64,000 nt of DNA, from the NCBI RefSeq assembly GCF_034314085.1, contig NZ_JAVIWI010000001.1:124001-188000 (forward strand). The letters are read 5' to 3'. The first letter of the stretch is position 1, and every line of letters starts with the position of its first letter. This DNA is from Undibacterium sp. 5I1. GTDB taxonomy: Bacteria; Pseudomonadota; Gammaproteobacteria; Burkholderiales; Burkholderiaceae_D. This document shows positions 56,283 through 64,000 of the stretch, piece after piece. The notes below the pieces were generated by a model. It searched no databases. It was not told the DNA's origin and saw only the letters and a program-made list of their open reading frames with translations. Both the position numbers and the translations under genes were made by a program.

Positions 56283-56636
56283 TCAGTCGTTGTTATTGCG
56301 GTCTTCATCATCCATCAGCATCGCATCCCGCTTTTGTCTAACGTGATATGCCGTCAATACAGCATGCGCTACCAAATCTACGGCTGGTCTGGTGTTGCCT
56401 TGTTTATCTTCCCAGACTTTAGGTGTTAAGGCGCCCGATAACGCGACAGCATCGCCATCACCCAGCGCTAATAACTGATCTTGCAGATCGTCGTTAAAAG
56501 CGATGACGTTACAGAAAATAAAGTCACCATCCGGTGTCGGGAGTCGTAGTTTGCAAGTGACATAACTACTGCCGCCTTGTCCTTTACCTTCTTGTGCTTG
56601 GCCATACAATCTGCCGGAAATTAATGCATCTATCAC
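56283..56636 (-). CDS. SSB-like OB-fold protein
   Basis: 117-residue protein with a single OB-fold like single-stranded DNA-binding proteins: MIDALISGRLYG, YVTCKLRLPTPDGDFIFCNVIAF and GDAVALSGALTPKVWEDKQGNTRPAVDLVAHAV. It lacks the long disordered tail and the acidic DDDIPF tip of the main SSB, so it is not the replicative SSB; it ends in an acidic DDEDRNNND. Probably a second SSB-like protein of uncertain role. Preceded by the unknown gene at 56732. Confidence 0.75.
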   Translation of the reverse strand: MIDALISGRLYGQAQEGKGQGGSSYVTCKLRLPTPDGDFIFCNVIAFNDDLQDQLLALGDGDAVALSGALTPKVWEDKQGNTRPAVDLVAHAVLTAYHVRQKRDAMLMDDEDRNNND

Positions 56637-56731
56637 TTGAGCCCTATTATGTGAAGGTTGAAACTAAGTATTGAAACTAAGTATTGAAAAAAATACTGAA
56701 GAAACAAATACTGAAATCCAGAGGTGAATTT

Positions 56732-57103
56732 TTATTTCAGTAGTTGAAAAAAATGTTCCGATTTACGGACTATTTTTTTTGATTCCATACCGAATAAGTC
56801 ATGCGTTTCTTGCAGCACGAATTCATTGACTTCTTTGAGGTGGAAAATCAGACCACGGAAGTTGGTTCCCAAATAATCAAACGGTGCCAATTTGGTTTTT
56901 ACCGGCACATCGGTTGCCAGTAAAGTACGCAGCTTACGTTCCAGATCATATAAACTTTTCTCATCAAAACTGACAATCGATCCCTTGGGAGTGGGGAAGC
57001 TGGTTGAGAATGAAGAGTTTTGTCCCATCGGGTTTTTCAGGGTAATTTTGATGCCTAGTCGCAAAAACTTCGCTATCGCAAAAAAATCATTATCGTCGTA
57101 CAT
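56732..57103 (-). CDS. Conserved-looking protein of unknown function
   Basis: 123 residues with no family recognised. Composition is that of a small soluble alpha/beta protein; it opens MYDDNDFFAIAKFLRLGIK and ends KKIVRKSEHFFQLLK. There is no signal peptide or TM helix. A good GGAGAACCT ribosome binding site precedes the ATG at 57103, so translation is likely. The gene lies between the SSB-like and the YcgR genes, on the same strand as both. Confidence 0.6.
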   Translation of the reverse strand: MYDDNDFFAIAKFLRLGIKITLKNPMGQNSSFSTSFPTPKGSIVSFDEKSLYDLERKLRTLLATDVPVKTKLAPFDYLGTNFRGLIFHLKEVNEFVLQETHDLFGMESKKIVRKSEHFFQLLK

Positions 57104-57199
57104 AGGTTCTCCGGGTGTTTTCTGTTTTTATACTGCCTGCCAATATAGGCTGACTTGTGATTGATCAATCTGCAAACTAAACATGAAAAAGACCAGCGA

Positions 57200-57931
57200 T
57201 CAAAGCATCAGTAGCTTACGTCTTTCATATTCGGTCTTGATGATAAAGCGTTGAATCGCAACTTCCATCACATGCGGTAATTTTAAAAATTTGACGCCTA
57301 TGCGATAACGGCCATTACCATCACGACTAATCAAGGTGACATGCCGAATTTGTCCGGGACAGATCAGGACATTTTTATCGGATAACTGGATTTCTAACTG
57401 CGCGATTTTATCGTCTGGTCGCAACGGCGTTTCGCCATACACGGTGGCGGCAAAACCACCTACGCTCAAATCATGTAATGCCAGATCATATAGTTGGCTA
57501 TCTTCTTCCATGAGTAATTTCACTCTTAGAGGATTGACCACCGGCAGAGCATTGCGATAACTCTCGCGCCTTTGCAGGCGGACAATCCGTTCTGGTAAAG
57601 GGACCCAAAACGCATCTTTATCACCCCATAAAAACCGATTCGGTTCTATCCCGGAAAATTGCACGCGTATCCCATCCGGCAGTGCTAAAAACGTGCAACT
57701 AGCTGCTTTTTCTAACAGTTTGTTCGCTCTTTCATCGCCACCCAGATCAAAAATCAATGCCTCTGCTCTGGCCTCTAACAGCAAGCTCAATATAAATTCA
57801 TTACCGCCATTAAAATAAACGGTCACAGGTTCCCGGCGATGGATCAGATCATTCAGTATGTTCAGGATCTCCATTCGCCCAAGCAAAAAAAAGCGATCCT
57901 CAATTTCGTCATTACTTAAGGACGCTGACAT
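57200..57931 (-). CDS. ycgR: YcgR-like c-di-GMP-binding flagellar brake protein
   Basis: 243 residues: an N-terminal YcgR domain (about 15-112) and a C-terminal PilZ domain (about 116-232). The c-di-GMP motif RRESYR (R121, R122, R126) and the D154-x-S156-x-x-G159 motif in HDLSVGG are both present. On binding c-di-GMP such proteins slow the flagellar motor. Together with yjfB it suggests a flagellated organism, although no flagellar operon is here. Confidence 0.9.
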   Translation of the reverse strand: MSASLSNDEIEDRFFLLGRMEILNILNDLIHRREPVTVYFNGGNEFILSLLLEARAEALIFDLGGDERANKLLEKAASCTFLALPDGIRVQFSGIEPNRFLWGDKDAFWVPLPERIVRLQRRESYRNALPVVNPLRVKLLMEEDSQLYDLALHDLSVGGFAATVYGETPLRPDDKIAQLEIQLSDKNVLICPGQIRHVTLISRDGNGRYRIGVKFLKLPHVMEVAIQRFIIKTEYERRKLLML

Positions 57932-58051
57932 GGGTTTGTCTCCATCAAACGTTGGTGAGTATGACCATACCCTTTGCTGTTAGGGAGGTCAATACTCTTC
58001 AATCCAGATGTTGGATGCAGCTATGTCGATTAGGTACTATGAGGTCGATTA

Positions 58052-59380
58052 TTAAACAGTCAAAATGAAGCGCGCACCGCCTTGTACCACGTGGGCATAG
58101 CGGATAGTGCCGCCGTTACCCTGGATCAGTTGCTGCACCATTGCCAGGCCGATTCCGCTGCCTTTTTCTTTGGTCGAGAAAAAAGGCGTAAAAATATGAG
58201 GAACAAATTCTTCCGGTACACCAGGCCCGTTGTCGGTGACTTCTACCCGCAAACGCCCGCCACGACTCAGTTTGGCGCGTATGACCACTTCGGGCGAGGC
58301 TTTTTTGGATGTCGCTTCTTCCGCATTTTTGATGAGGTTAATCAAGGCTTGTTCAAATTGGGCAGGGTCTATCATCAATTCTAGCGATGCCGGTTCTGTT
58401 ATAAATTCGGCACGTCCGCCACGTTGTGCCCACGCTGGAGAGATTAAGGTGGATAAGCGCGTAAAAAGTGTCGCCAGATGGATACGTTCTGGATGTGCAG
58501 CCGGGACATTCGACAAGCTCCGGTAGCTACCGACAAACTCCGCTAAACCATGCGCGCGGCGACTGATAGCGTCTAAAGCCATGGTCAAGTCCTTGATGCT
58601 GTCGGTAGGTAAGCTTGGTTTTAGGTCCTCTAACAAATCATGCGCGGTGCGGGATAAAGATGCCACTGGCGTCAAAGAATTCATAATTTCATGGGTCAGC
58701 ACATGCACTAATTTTTGCCATGCCTGTTGCGCCTCGGATTGCAGTTCGCTTTCTACCGGCATTAAGGCAATCATCAATCGCGTGTTGCCATGCGTGGTCA
58801 AACTGCTGGTTGCAAGTAATGCGCGCTCTAGTCCTTGCTCTGTTTCAAACAAAATCATGCTGCGCTTGCCCACTACTTGCGTTCTCAGCAGATCAAATAA
58901 TTGCTCAGGCTGGACCGCACGACCTGGGGCGATCAGCCGACGTGCGTTGCCATTCATTGCTTGCACGGGATAAGGCGTGGATGTGGTGTCAATCGAAAAC
59001 AGGGCAATCGGTGCGTGTTCCAGACTATTTTCTAGTGTGCTTAGATTTTCTTGCAGCGTTGATGAGGTATGCGGTAATGCGGGTGCCACATCGGCTAGGA
59101 CATAGATTTGGCGCGGTAATAAACCTGCCAGACCAAAACCAAATAGCCAACTACCGATCAGCGCTAGTAATCCAGACAATGCCAATAATCGTGCTGTCTG
59201 TGTAAGCTGTGTTGCAGTCAAAATATAGGCCGTAGCGCCCGCGGCAAGCATCAAAATCAATACGCCAGAAATACAGAACAGTTTGCGATATCGATAGCGC
59301 GGGTCCGGCGTTGGTGATGCCGGTGACACTGGTGACGTTGGCGATGTTTGCAATGTTTCAGTGGGCATTTCAGATGTCAT
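58052..59380 (-). CDS. NtrB-like sensor histidine kinase
   Basis: 442 residues. A Thr/Ser/Pro-rich start (1-27) is followed by two TM helices (about 33-55 and 64-88), a PAS-like region (about 112-210), HisKA with H230 in HVLTHEIMNSLTPVA, and a HATPase with LINLIKNAEEAT, VTDNGPGVP and GSGIGLAMVQQL. The HEIMNSLTP box places it with kinases of sigma-54 activators. Its start overlaps the end of the regulator gene by 11 bases. The periplasmic loop is very short, so the signal is likely sensed in the membrane or cytoplasm. Confidence 0.9.
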   Translation of the reverse strand: MTSEMPTETLQTSPTSPVSPASPTPDPRYRYRKLFCISGVLILMLAAGATAYILTATQLTQTARLLALSGLLALIGSWLFGFGLAGLLPRQIYVLADVAPALPHTSSTLQENLSTLENSLEHAPIALFSIDTTSTPYPVQAMNGNARRLIAPGRAVQPEQLFDLLRTQVVGKRSMILFETEQGLERALLATSSLTTHGNTRLMIALMPVESELQSEAQQAWQKLVHVLTHEIMNSLTPVASLSRTAHDLLEDLKPSLPTDSIKDLTMALDAISRRAHGLAEFVGSYRSLSNVPAAHPERIHLATLFTRLSTLISPAWAQRGGRAEFITEPASLELMIDPAQFEQALINLIKNAEEATSKKASPEVVIRAKLSRGGRLRVEVTDNGPGVPEEFVPHIFTPFFSTKEKGSGIGLAMVQQLIQGNGGTIRYAHVVQGGARFILTV

Positions 59381-60788
59381 GCTTTTCTAATTTCCGGTAC
59401 AAAGCCGCACGACTTAAGCCCAGCAATTTAGCCGCCTGACTAATATTGCCACTAGCTTGCGTCATGGCGCTGGCAATTGTGTCGCGTTCTAGTTTGGTCA
59501 GCTTAAATGTATGAACGGTATTCTGAGTATTGTTATCTGGCGCAATCCCCACTACTTCCGCCATCGCTACCAAAGTCGTGTTTGCAAAGCGTAAGCCAAA
59601 ATCCTGAAGCTGATAATCTGCCTGCGTTCCTAAGATCACGGCTCTCTCGCATGAGTGCCTTAAAGAGCGAACATTGCCCGGCCAATCGTACTCGCACAGC
59701 GCGTTCAAAGCGGTATCGCTGAGCTGGCGTACAGGGCGCTGATATAGATTTTGATATAGCGCCAGATAATGGCTGAGCAAATCAGGGATATCTTCCCGCC
59801 GCTCGCGTAAAGGTGCTACGCGCAGGACGATGGTATTTAAGCGGAATAAAAGGTCCGAGCGAAAAATAGAGGGATCAAATAACTTGACCTCGCTTAAATT
59901 AGTCGCGCTGACGATACGCACATCAATTTTTTCTGCCTTGTCCATACCGACCGGTGTGACTTCACGCCGTTCTAGCGCGGTCAGTAATTTCGCTTGTGCA
60001 CCCAAAGGTAGATTGCCAATTTCATCTAAAAATAAGACGCCACCGCGCGCCGTCTGAAAGCGTCCTGCACGGTCGCTACGCGCATCGGTAAAAGCGCCTT
60101 TGCGATGACCAAACATATCGCTCTCAAATGTGGTCTCGGGTATCGCTCCCATATCGACCGCTAAAAAATGAGCTGCTTTACGTGGTGACGCTAAATGGAT
60201 GGCGCGTGCGACCAGTTCTTTACCCACGCCGTTCTCTCCCAATACCATGACATTGGCCTCGGTCGGAGCGACGTTGGCGATCATGGATTTGAGTTCACGC
60301 ATGCTGGCAGAATTACCCATCAGGTTTGCAAATGCGATGGACGTATCATTATTACTGACCGCATCAGATGTACCTGATTTGTTAGATACGTGAGTAGTAG
60401 ATTTTCTGGCGAGAGCCGTTTCTACCGCTGCCAGTAGTCTGGCATTGTCCCAAGGCTTGGTGATGAAATCGCAAGCACCGCGTTTTAATGCCTCCACCGC
60501 CAAAGGTACGTCGGCATACGCCGTTATGGCGATGACCGCAGGAGCGGGATGTTGTGCCCGCAACAAATCTAGCATCGCCAAACCCTCGCCTCCATCAGTG
60601 CGGCCAGCGGTAAAATTGAAATCCAGCAAGACGACATCCGGGTGTTCACGTGCTAACAAAGTTTTGACTTGTGCCGGTTCGGTCACAACCTTGACTTGCG
60701 CATATTTACGACGCAGTAAAAGTTGCGCTGCACAAGCTACATCTGGGTCGTCATCAATGATCAGCAGATGAGGTGCGCTATTAGACAT
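59370..60788 (-). CDS. NtrC-family sigma-54-dependent response regulator
   Basis: 472 residues: receiver (1-125, acceptor D56 in VVLLDFNFT), AAA+ domain (about 153-385) with Walker A GENGVGKE (184-191), Walker B VLFLDE (251-256) and the sigma-54 contact loop, here GAFTDA (231-236) rather than GAFTGA, a variant known in this family, then a Fis-type helix-turn-helix (ASGNISQAAKLLGLSRAALYRKL). It is divergent from an exporter operon that has a sigma-54 promoter, its obvious target. Confidence 0.93.
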   Translation of the reverse strand: MSNSAPHLLIIDDDPDVACAAQLLLRRKYAQVKVVTEPAQVKTLLAREHPDVVLLDFNFTAGRTDGGEGLAMLDLLRAQHPAPAVIAITAYADVPLAVEALKRGACDFITKPWDNARLLAAVETALARKSTTHVSNKSGTSDAVSNNDTSIAFANLMGNSASMRELKSMIANVAPTEANVMVLGENGVGKELVARAIHLASPRKAAHFLAVDMGAIPETTFESDMFGHRKGAFTDARSDRAGRFQTARGGVLFLDEIGNLPLGAQAKLLTALERREVTPVGMDKAEKIDVRIVSATNLSEVKLFDPSIFRSDLLFRLNTIVLRVAPLRERREDIPDLLSHYLALYQNLYQRPVRQLSDTALNALCEYDWPGNVRSLRHSCERAVILGTQADYQLQDFGLRFANTTLVAMAEVVGIAPDNNTQNTVHTFKLTKLERDTIASAMTQASGNISQAAKLLGLSRAALYRKLEKHDI

Positions 60789-60951
60789 GATTGTGCATAG
60801 TTGAAAATAAAGCTGGCTGGGATTTCTGTAGGTACTGGTAGGATTTTAATTTACACGGGTCAATGCACAGTCTAGCTTTGATAAAGGACACTAGCAATGA
60901 TTCGCCAATGCTAACAAGCGTAAAAATAGGAAGTATCCGTGAAGTGTTCAA

Positions 60952-60995
60952 TATCGGACAGTTTTTAAAATCTGTCTGAATCAGATTGTCCGATA
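60952..60995. promoter_or_regulatory. Candidate upstream activator site for the NtrC-like regulator
   Basis: TATCGGACA (60952-60960) and TGTCCGATA (60987-60995) are exact inverted copies; a third, related half site CTGTCTGAA lies between (60972-60980). The dyad centre is about 105 bases upstream of the predicted start of transcription, the usual place for an enhancer-type activator site. Confidence 0.7.
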
Positions 60996-61052
60996 CCGAT
61001 CAATGCCGATCGATAATCCCCAATTTTTAGTCCTTTTCAATCCAAATCAGCA

Positions 61053-61067
61053 TGGCACAGAGATTGC
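61053..61067 (+). promoter_or_regulatory. Sigma-54 promoter of the exporter operon
   Basis: TGGCACAGAGATTGC matches the -24/-12 consensus TGGCAC-N5-TTGC exactly (GG at 61054-61055, GC at 61066-61067). Transcription should start near 61079, leaving a leader of about 59 bases before the adaptor's ATG. Confidence 0.85.
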
Positions 61068-61137
61068 GATAGTAGACATGAGTTTCAGAATGAGTAAAAC
61101 ATTCTCAAACAAAACCTCCTACCATTTTGATTGAACC

Positions 61138-62424
61138 ATGAAATTATCTACGCCTCATCTTGCTGTGACCGGTGCCGCGATGGATGTCATCGTGCCGCAG
61201 AATCACAATAAGAAAATTCTGATTAGCGTGGTGTCAGTATGTTTAATCGGATTGGCGATTGCTGGTTTATGGAATCTGATGCCGCGTGGTTTGCAGGTAT
61301 CTGCTGCCGATGTGCGTATCGCCAACGTCGAGAGCGGGATTTTTTTGGATGACATTATCGTCCGCTCTAAAGCCGAGGCGCTGCATTCGGTGATACTGGA
61401 TTCCGTCGAATCCGGCAGGGTAGAAGAAGTGTTTGCGCATGATGGCGCGTTGGTGAAAAAAGGCGATATTCTTTTTAGGATTTCTAACCCTCAACGCAAT
61501 TTAGAACTATTGCAACGTCAGTCAGAACATACTCAGCAGATTTCTAATCTGGCCAATTTGAGAGTGAATTTTGAGGCAGCAAATTCTGATCATCAGCGCC
61601 GCTTATCTGACCTTGAATTTAATCTGATGCAAGCGAAAAAAAAGCATGCCCGGAACGTCAAATTGGCTCAGCAAGGTTTTATTTCGTCGGTCGCTCTGGA
61701 TGAGTCTGCTGACACCTTAGAGCAGCAGCAACGCGCTTTTAATGAAGAGAAAAATCATAGCGCGAGTGAGACCGAAGTCAAGCGTGACGCTGTTGCCCAG
61801 ATGGAGTATGCGATTAAGACGATAGAAACGGGTTTGACACTGGTCAACGCTACGGTCGATGCGTTGGTGGTGCGGGCTCCAGTTGCCGGTCGCCTGACAG
61901 ATTTCCGTTTGCAGATCGGTGAGACCGTGAAGACAGATCAGCATATAGGGCGTATCGATGATCCCGACCAATTTAAGCTCACAGCACAAGTCGATGAGTA
62001 TTATCTGAACCGTATTGCGATAGGGCGACAAGGTGTGTTTAAGCAAGACGCCAAAGAGTATCGTGTCGAAGTTAGTCAGGTCTATCCACAAATCAAAGAT
62101 GGTCGCTTTTCGATTGAATTAGTGTTTAAAAATGCACAACCTGCCAGCCTCAACCCCGGTCAAAGCCTGGATGCGCAAATTACCCTAGGTGAACCGAAAG
62201 ATGCTTTGTTATTACCCAATGCGGCATTCATCACCGATAGCGGCGGCGCTTGGGTCTTTGTGGTCGCAGCCAATGGCGTTGATGCCGAGAAGCGCATGAT
62301 TAAAACTGGGCGTCGCAATAACCGTCAGATAGAAGTCTTATCAGGCCTCAGTGCAGGAGAAAAAATAGTCGTGTCGAGTTACGCTACATTTGGTAATGCG
62401 ACGCGCTTGCAATTGAAAAAATAG
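61138..62424 (+). CDS. HlyD/MacA-type periplasmic adaptor of an ABC exporter
   Basis: 428 residues: TM anchor about 29-48, barrel-sandwich domain halves around 83-120 and 235-265, a coiled coil of about 110 residues between (roughly 112-225) and the beta-barrel domain after. VRAPVAGRLTDFRLQIGETV is the lipoyl-like second half. There is no lipobox. It would link an inner-membrane ABC exporter to an outer-membrane channel. It is the first gene under the sigma-54 promoter and is followed by a MacB-like permease. Confidence 0.88.
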   Translation: MKLSTPHLAVTGAAMDVIVPQNHNKKILISVVSVCLIGLAIAGLWNLMPRGLQVSAADVRIANVESGIFLDDIIVRSKAEALHSVILDSVESGRVEEVFAHDGALVKKGDILFRISNPQRNLELLQRQSEHTQQISNLANLRVNFEAANSDHQRRLSDLEFNLMQAKKKHARNVKLAQQGFISSVALDESADTLEQQQRAFNEEKNHSASETEVKRDAVAQMEYAIKTIETGLTLVNATVDALVVRAPVAGRLTDFRLQIGETVKTDQHIGRIDDPDQFKLTAQVDEYYLNRIAIGRQGVFKQDAKEYRVEVSQVYPQIKDGRFSIELVFKNAQPASLNPGQSLDAQITLGEPKDALLLPNAAFITDSGGAWVFVVAANGVDAEKRMIKTGRRNNRQIEVLSGLSAGEKIVVSSYATFGNATRLQLKK

Positions 62425-62516
62425 CTTCAAAAAAATAGCATCCTCGGCGCGTCAACTTAGGAAGGCGACAGCATCAACGCGATAGTTTTTTCTTTGCTGT
62501 ATCAGAATGATAATTT

Positions 62517-62599
62517 ATATACTCATAGATAGTATATTTAATTGTCCATATAAAGTCTGGACAATAGGCCAATTTTTATAAAAATGATGGGGAGTATAT
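62517..62599. repeat. 83 bp ATATACTCC/GGAGTATAT element, copy J
   Basis: ATATACTCATAGATAGTATA start, ATTGTCCATATAAAGTCTGGACAAT centre, TTTTTATAAAAATGATGG and GGAGTATAT end. Unlike most copies it lies between two genes that should share a transcript, the adaptor and the permease. Confidence 0.9.
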
Positions 62600-62784
62600 G
62601 GTTTTCATCAAAATTTTAAGATGCTTAACCTCATCATAAGCGCCGTACAGAACAGAGGAAATTTATTAGGGATTGTTGAGTATCTTAGATGTAATGAGAA
62701 AGCAAGCAGAGACGGTTGATGCAACTAAGTTTTTAATCAGTAAATCGGTAGTAAATCGGCAAAAAAAAAGAAAGCGATAAGACA

Positions 62785-64000
62785 ATGAACTTTAAAGATT
62801 TTCGGATGGGGTGGCGCCTGTTGCAACAGCAGCCTGTGTATTCCGCCATTATGATTGTCAGCCTGACGATAGGATTTACTTTTTGCTTTTTGGTACTGGC
62901 ATTCACCCGCTACGAATTTGGATTTGATACCAATGTTCCAGAGGTACAGAATGTGTATGTCGTCAAGGCACGTCCTAATTGGGGATTTGGTTTTTGGAGC
63001 GAGAATGTCCCTTTGTCGATGAAAGACTCGCTGGAAAAAAGCGATGCTCATTTATTGGTCACAGCAGTGTTGCCGTATTCCGCCGCAATGCGGGTGAACG
63101 ACGGCGGCAATGATGTCGTGACCAAAGTAGAGCTGACTCTGGTGGATCCGGCTTTTTCTACAGTATTTGGTATCAAGCCAATGGAAGGTGATTTGCAAGC
63201 GGCACTCAGCCGCCCAGATGCACTGGCACTGTCAGTAGCGACAGCGCAAAAACTCTTTGGCGATCGTCACGTTGTTGGCAAAAATTTACAGATCAGAGGC
63301 GCTTCTTACCGTATCGCGGCGGTATTGCCTGATCAGCCGGCCACCAGCTCGATTCAGTTTTCCGCGCTAGCTGGTCTTAACTCTGCCGCATGGCCAGAGG
63401 CAGAGCGCCAGCGCGCAAGAGATAACTGGAATTACTATTCCTATGACGATAAAAATTTTCTGAATAACAAAGTCTATTTCCGCTTATTGCCCAATACGTT
63501 ATTACCAAGTACGCAGTCGAATGCTACATCAGGCATTAAAACGGATACCAAGTCTGGCGGTTTATTGAGTGAGCTTGCCAGCGCAATCAACACCGACATC
63601 AGTCGCTCGGCATTGGCCGGACATCTGAATGCAAAAGATACGCAAGAGCTTGGCAACAAGCCTTTATTGAAGATCGCATTTGGTGCATTAGCAGACTCCC
63701 ATCTGGATAGCGAGGCTCGCAGTAATAGCGGCTCTAAGGGTGACCCTATCGCTACGTTGGCGATGAATGCCGTCGCGTTTTTAATCCTCCTGCTAACCGC
63801 AGGCAATTACGTTAATCTCGCCACCATCCGCACCATAGCGCGTCAGCGCGAGATGGCGATCCGCAAAGTGCTGGGTGTGACAGCAGGGCGGTTGCTGATG
63901 CAGATGATGGCAGAATCGATCTTGGTATCTTTGATCGCCGCAATTGCTGGTGCCTTCTTAGCATGGTTATTACTACCAGCCTGGTCGGAGTTAACTGAGT
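62785..64000 (+). CDS. MacB/FtsX-type ABC exporter permease, 5' part
   Basis: The frame runs from the ATG at 62785 to the window's end with no stop (405 codons seen). After MNFKDFRMGWRLLQQQP comes TM1 (about 20-45), then a long periplasmic MacB_PCD domain (about 48-330) and from about 335 the FtsX core with AVAFLILLLTAGNYVNL and the cytoplasmic RQREMAIRKVLGVTAGRL stretch. There is no N-terminal nucleotide-binding domain, so the ATPase is encoded separately, presumably downstream. With the adaptor and the sigma-54 pair it forms an inducible exporter. Confidence 0.88.
   Translation, partial: MNFKDFRMGWRLLQQQPVYSAIMIVSLTIGFTFCFLVLAFTRYEFGFDTNVPEVQNVYVVKARPNWGFGFWSENVPLSMKDSLEKSDAHLLVTAVLPYSAAMRVNDGGNDVVTKVELTLVDPAFSTVFGIKPMEGDLQAALSRPDALALSVATAQKLFGDRHVVGKNLQIRGASYRIAAVLPDQPATSSIQFSALAGLNSAAWPEAERQRARDNWNYYSYDDKNFLNNKVYFRLLPNTLLPSTQSNATSGIKTDTKSGGLLSELASAINTDISRSALAGHLNAKDTQELGNKPLLKIAFGALADSHLDSEARSNSGSKGDPIATLAMNAVAFLILLLTAGNYVNLATIRTIARQREMAIRKVLGVTAGRLLMQMMAESILVSLIAAIAGAFLAWLLLPAWSELTE

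Noticed and set aside
59370..60788. Loss of sigma-54 activation because of GAFTDA instead of GAFTGA
   Set aside because: The GAFTDA form is found in working members of this family and the neighbouring promoter is a perfect sigma-54 match.

Overview
The window looks like a chromosomal segment of a mid-GC betaproteobacterium of the Burkholderiales, most like Oxalobacteraceae such as Undibacterium or a relative. This is inferred from the families present (YjfB, CreA, DUF1631, YbcJ-type S4 protein, HexR-controlled Entner-Doudoroff genes, PA4780-type RIO kinase). No rRNA, tRNA, CRISPR array, integrase or intact insertion sequence was recognised.

Layout. 1-4.8 kb: end of an amino-acid permease, a CreA-like secreted protein, an HDOD protein, two very small membrane proteins, a small gene broken by an early stop codon, a glyoxalase-fold protein and a LysR regulator. 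4.8-7.3 kb: a two-gene operon for 2-oxoadipate to D-2-hydroxyglutarate to 2-oxoglutarate (end of the D-lysine route). 7.7-9.7 kb: a secreted S53 (sedolisin) peptidase. 11.1-13.9 kb: a DUF2946-like protein and a TonB-dependent receptor. 14.1-21.1 kb: EamA exporter, quinone oxidoreductase, S41 peptidase, a 47-residue membrane protein and DUF1631. 21.3-28.6 kb: DUF4136 lipoprotein, PepN, Fbp, RibA, IlvE. 29-34.2 kb: two-component system divergent from an SBP/ATPase/permease ABC importer. 34.6-36.6 kb: truncated rlmI, RIO kinase, a Lys-rich 36-residue protein. 37.1-39.6 kb: a bufferin operon (DUF2282 precursor, MNIO/DUF692 enzyme, DUF2063 partner, DoxX). 40.1-44.8 kb: S4 protein, hemerythrin, YjfB, MobB, Ppc. 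45.1-53 kb: central glucose metabolism (pgi, eda, edd on the minus strand; zwf, pgl, hexR divergent). 53.2-57.9 kb: HDOD protein, DedA-rhodanese fusion, zinc metallopeptidase, SSB-like protein, an unknown and a YcgR flagellar brake. 58-64 kb: an NtrB/NtrC-like pair divergent from an HlyD-type adaptor and a MacB/FtsX-type permease that runs off the window, with a consensus sigma-54 promoter and an upstream dyad between them.

The most distinctive signal is not a gene. The gaps between genes are populated by several families of short palindromic elements: ten copies of an 81-84 bp element with ATATACTCC/GGAGTATAT ends and an inner TTGTCCA/TGGACAA dyad; three full and at least two decayed copies of a ~100 bp element with AGGACTTACGCAAAA-type ends; two larger elements that seem to share those ends; a 243 bp element with 20 bp inverted ends; and two copies of a long hairpin. 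None encodes a transposase, so they look like MITE- or REP-like elements mobilised in trans. The best-defined gene system is the bufferin operon; the exporter with its own sigma-54 switch is the second.
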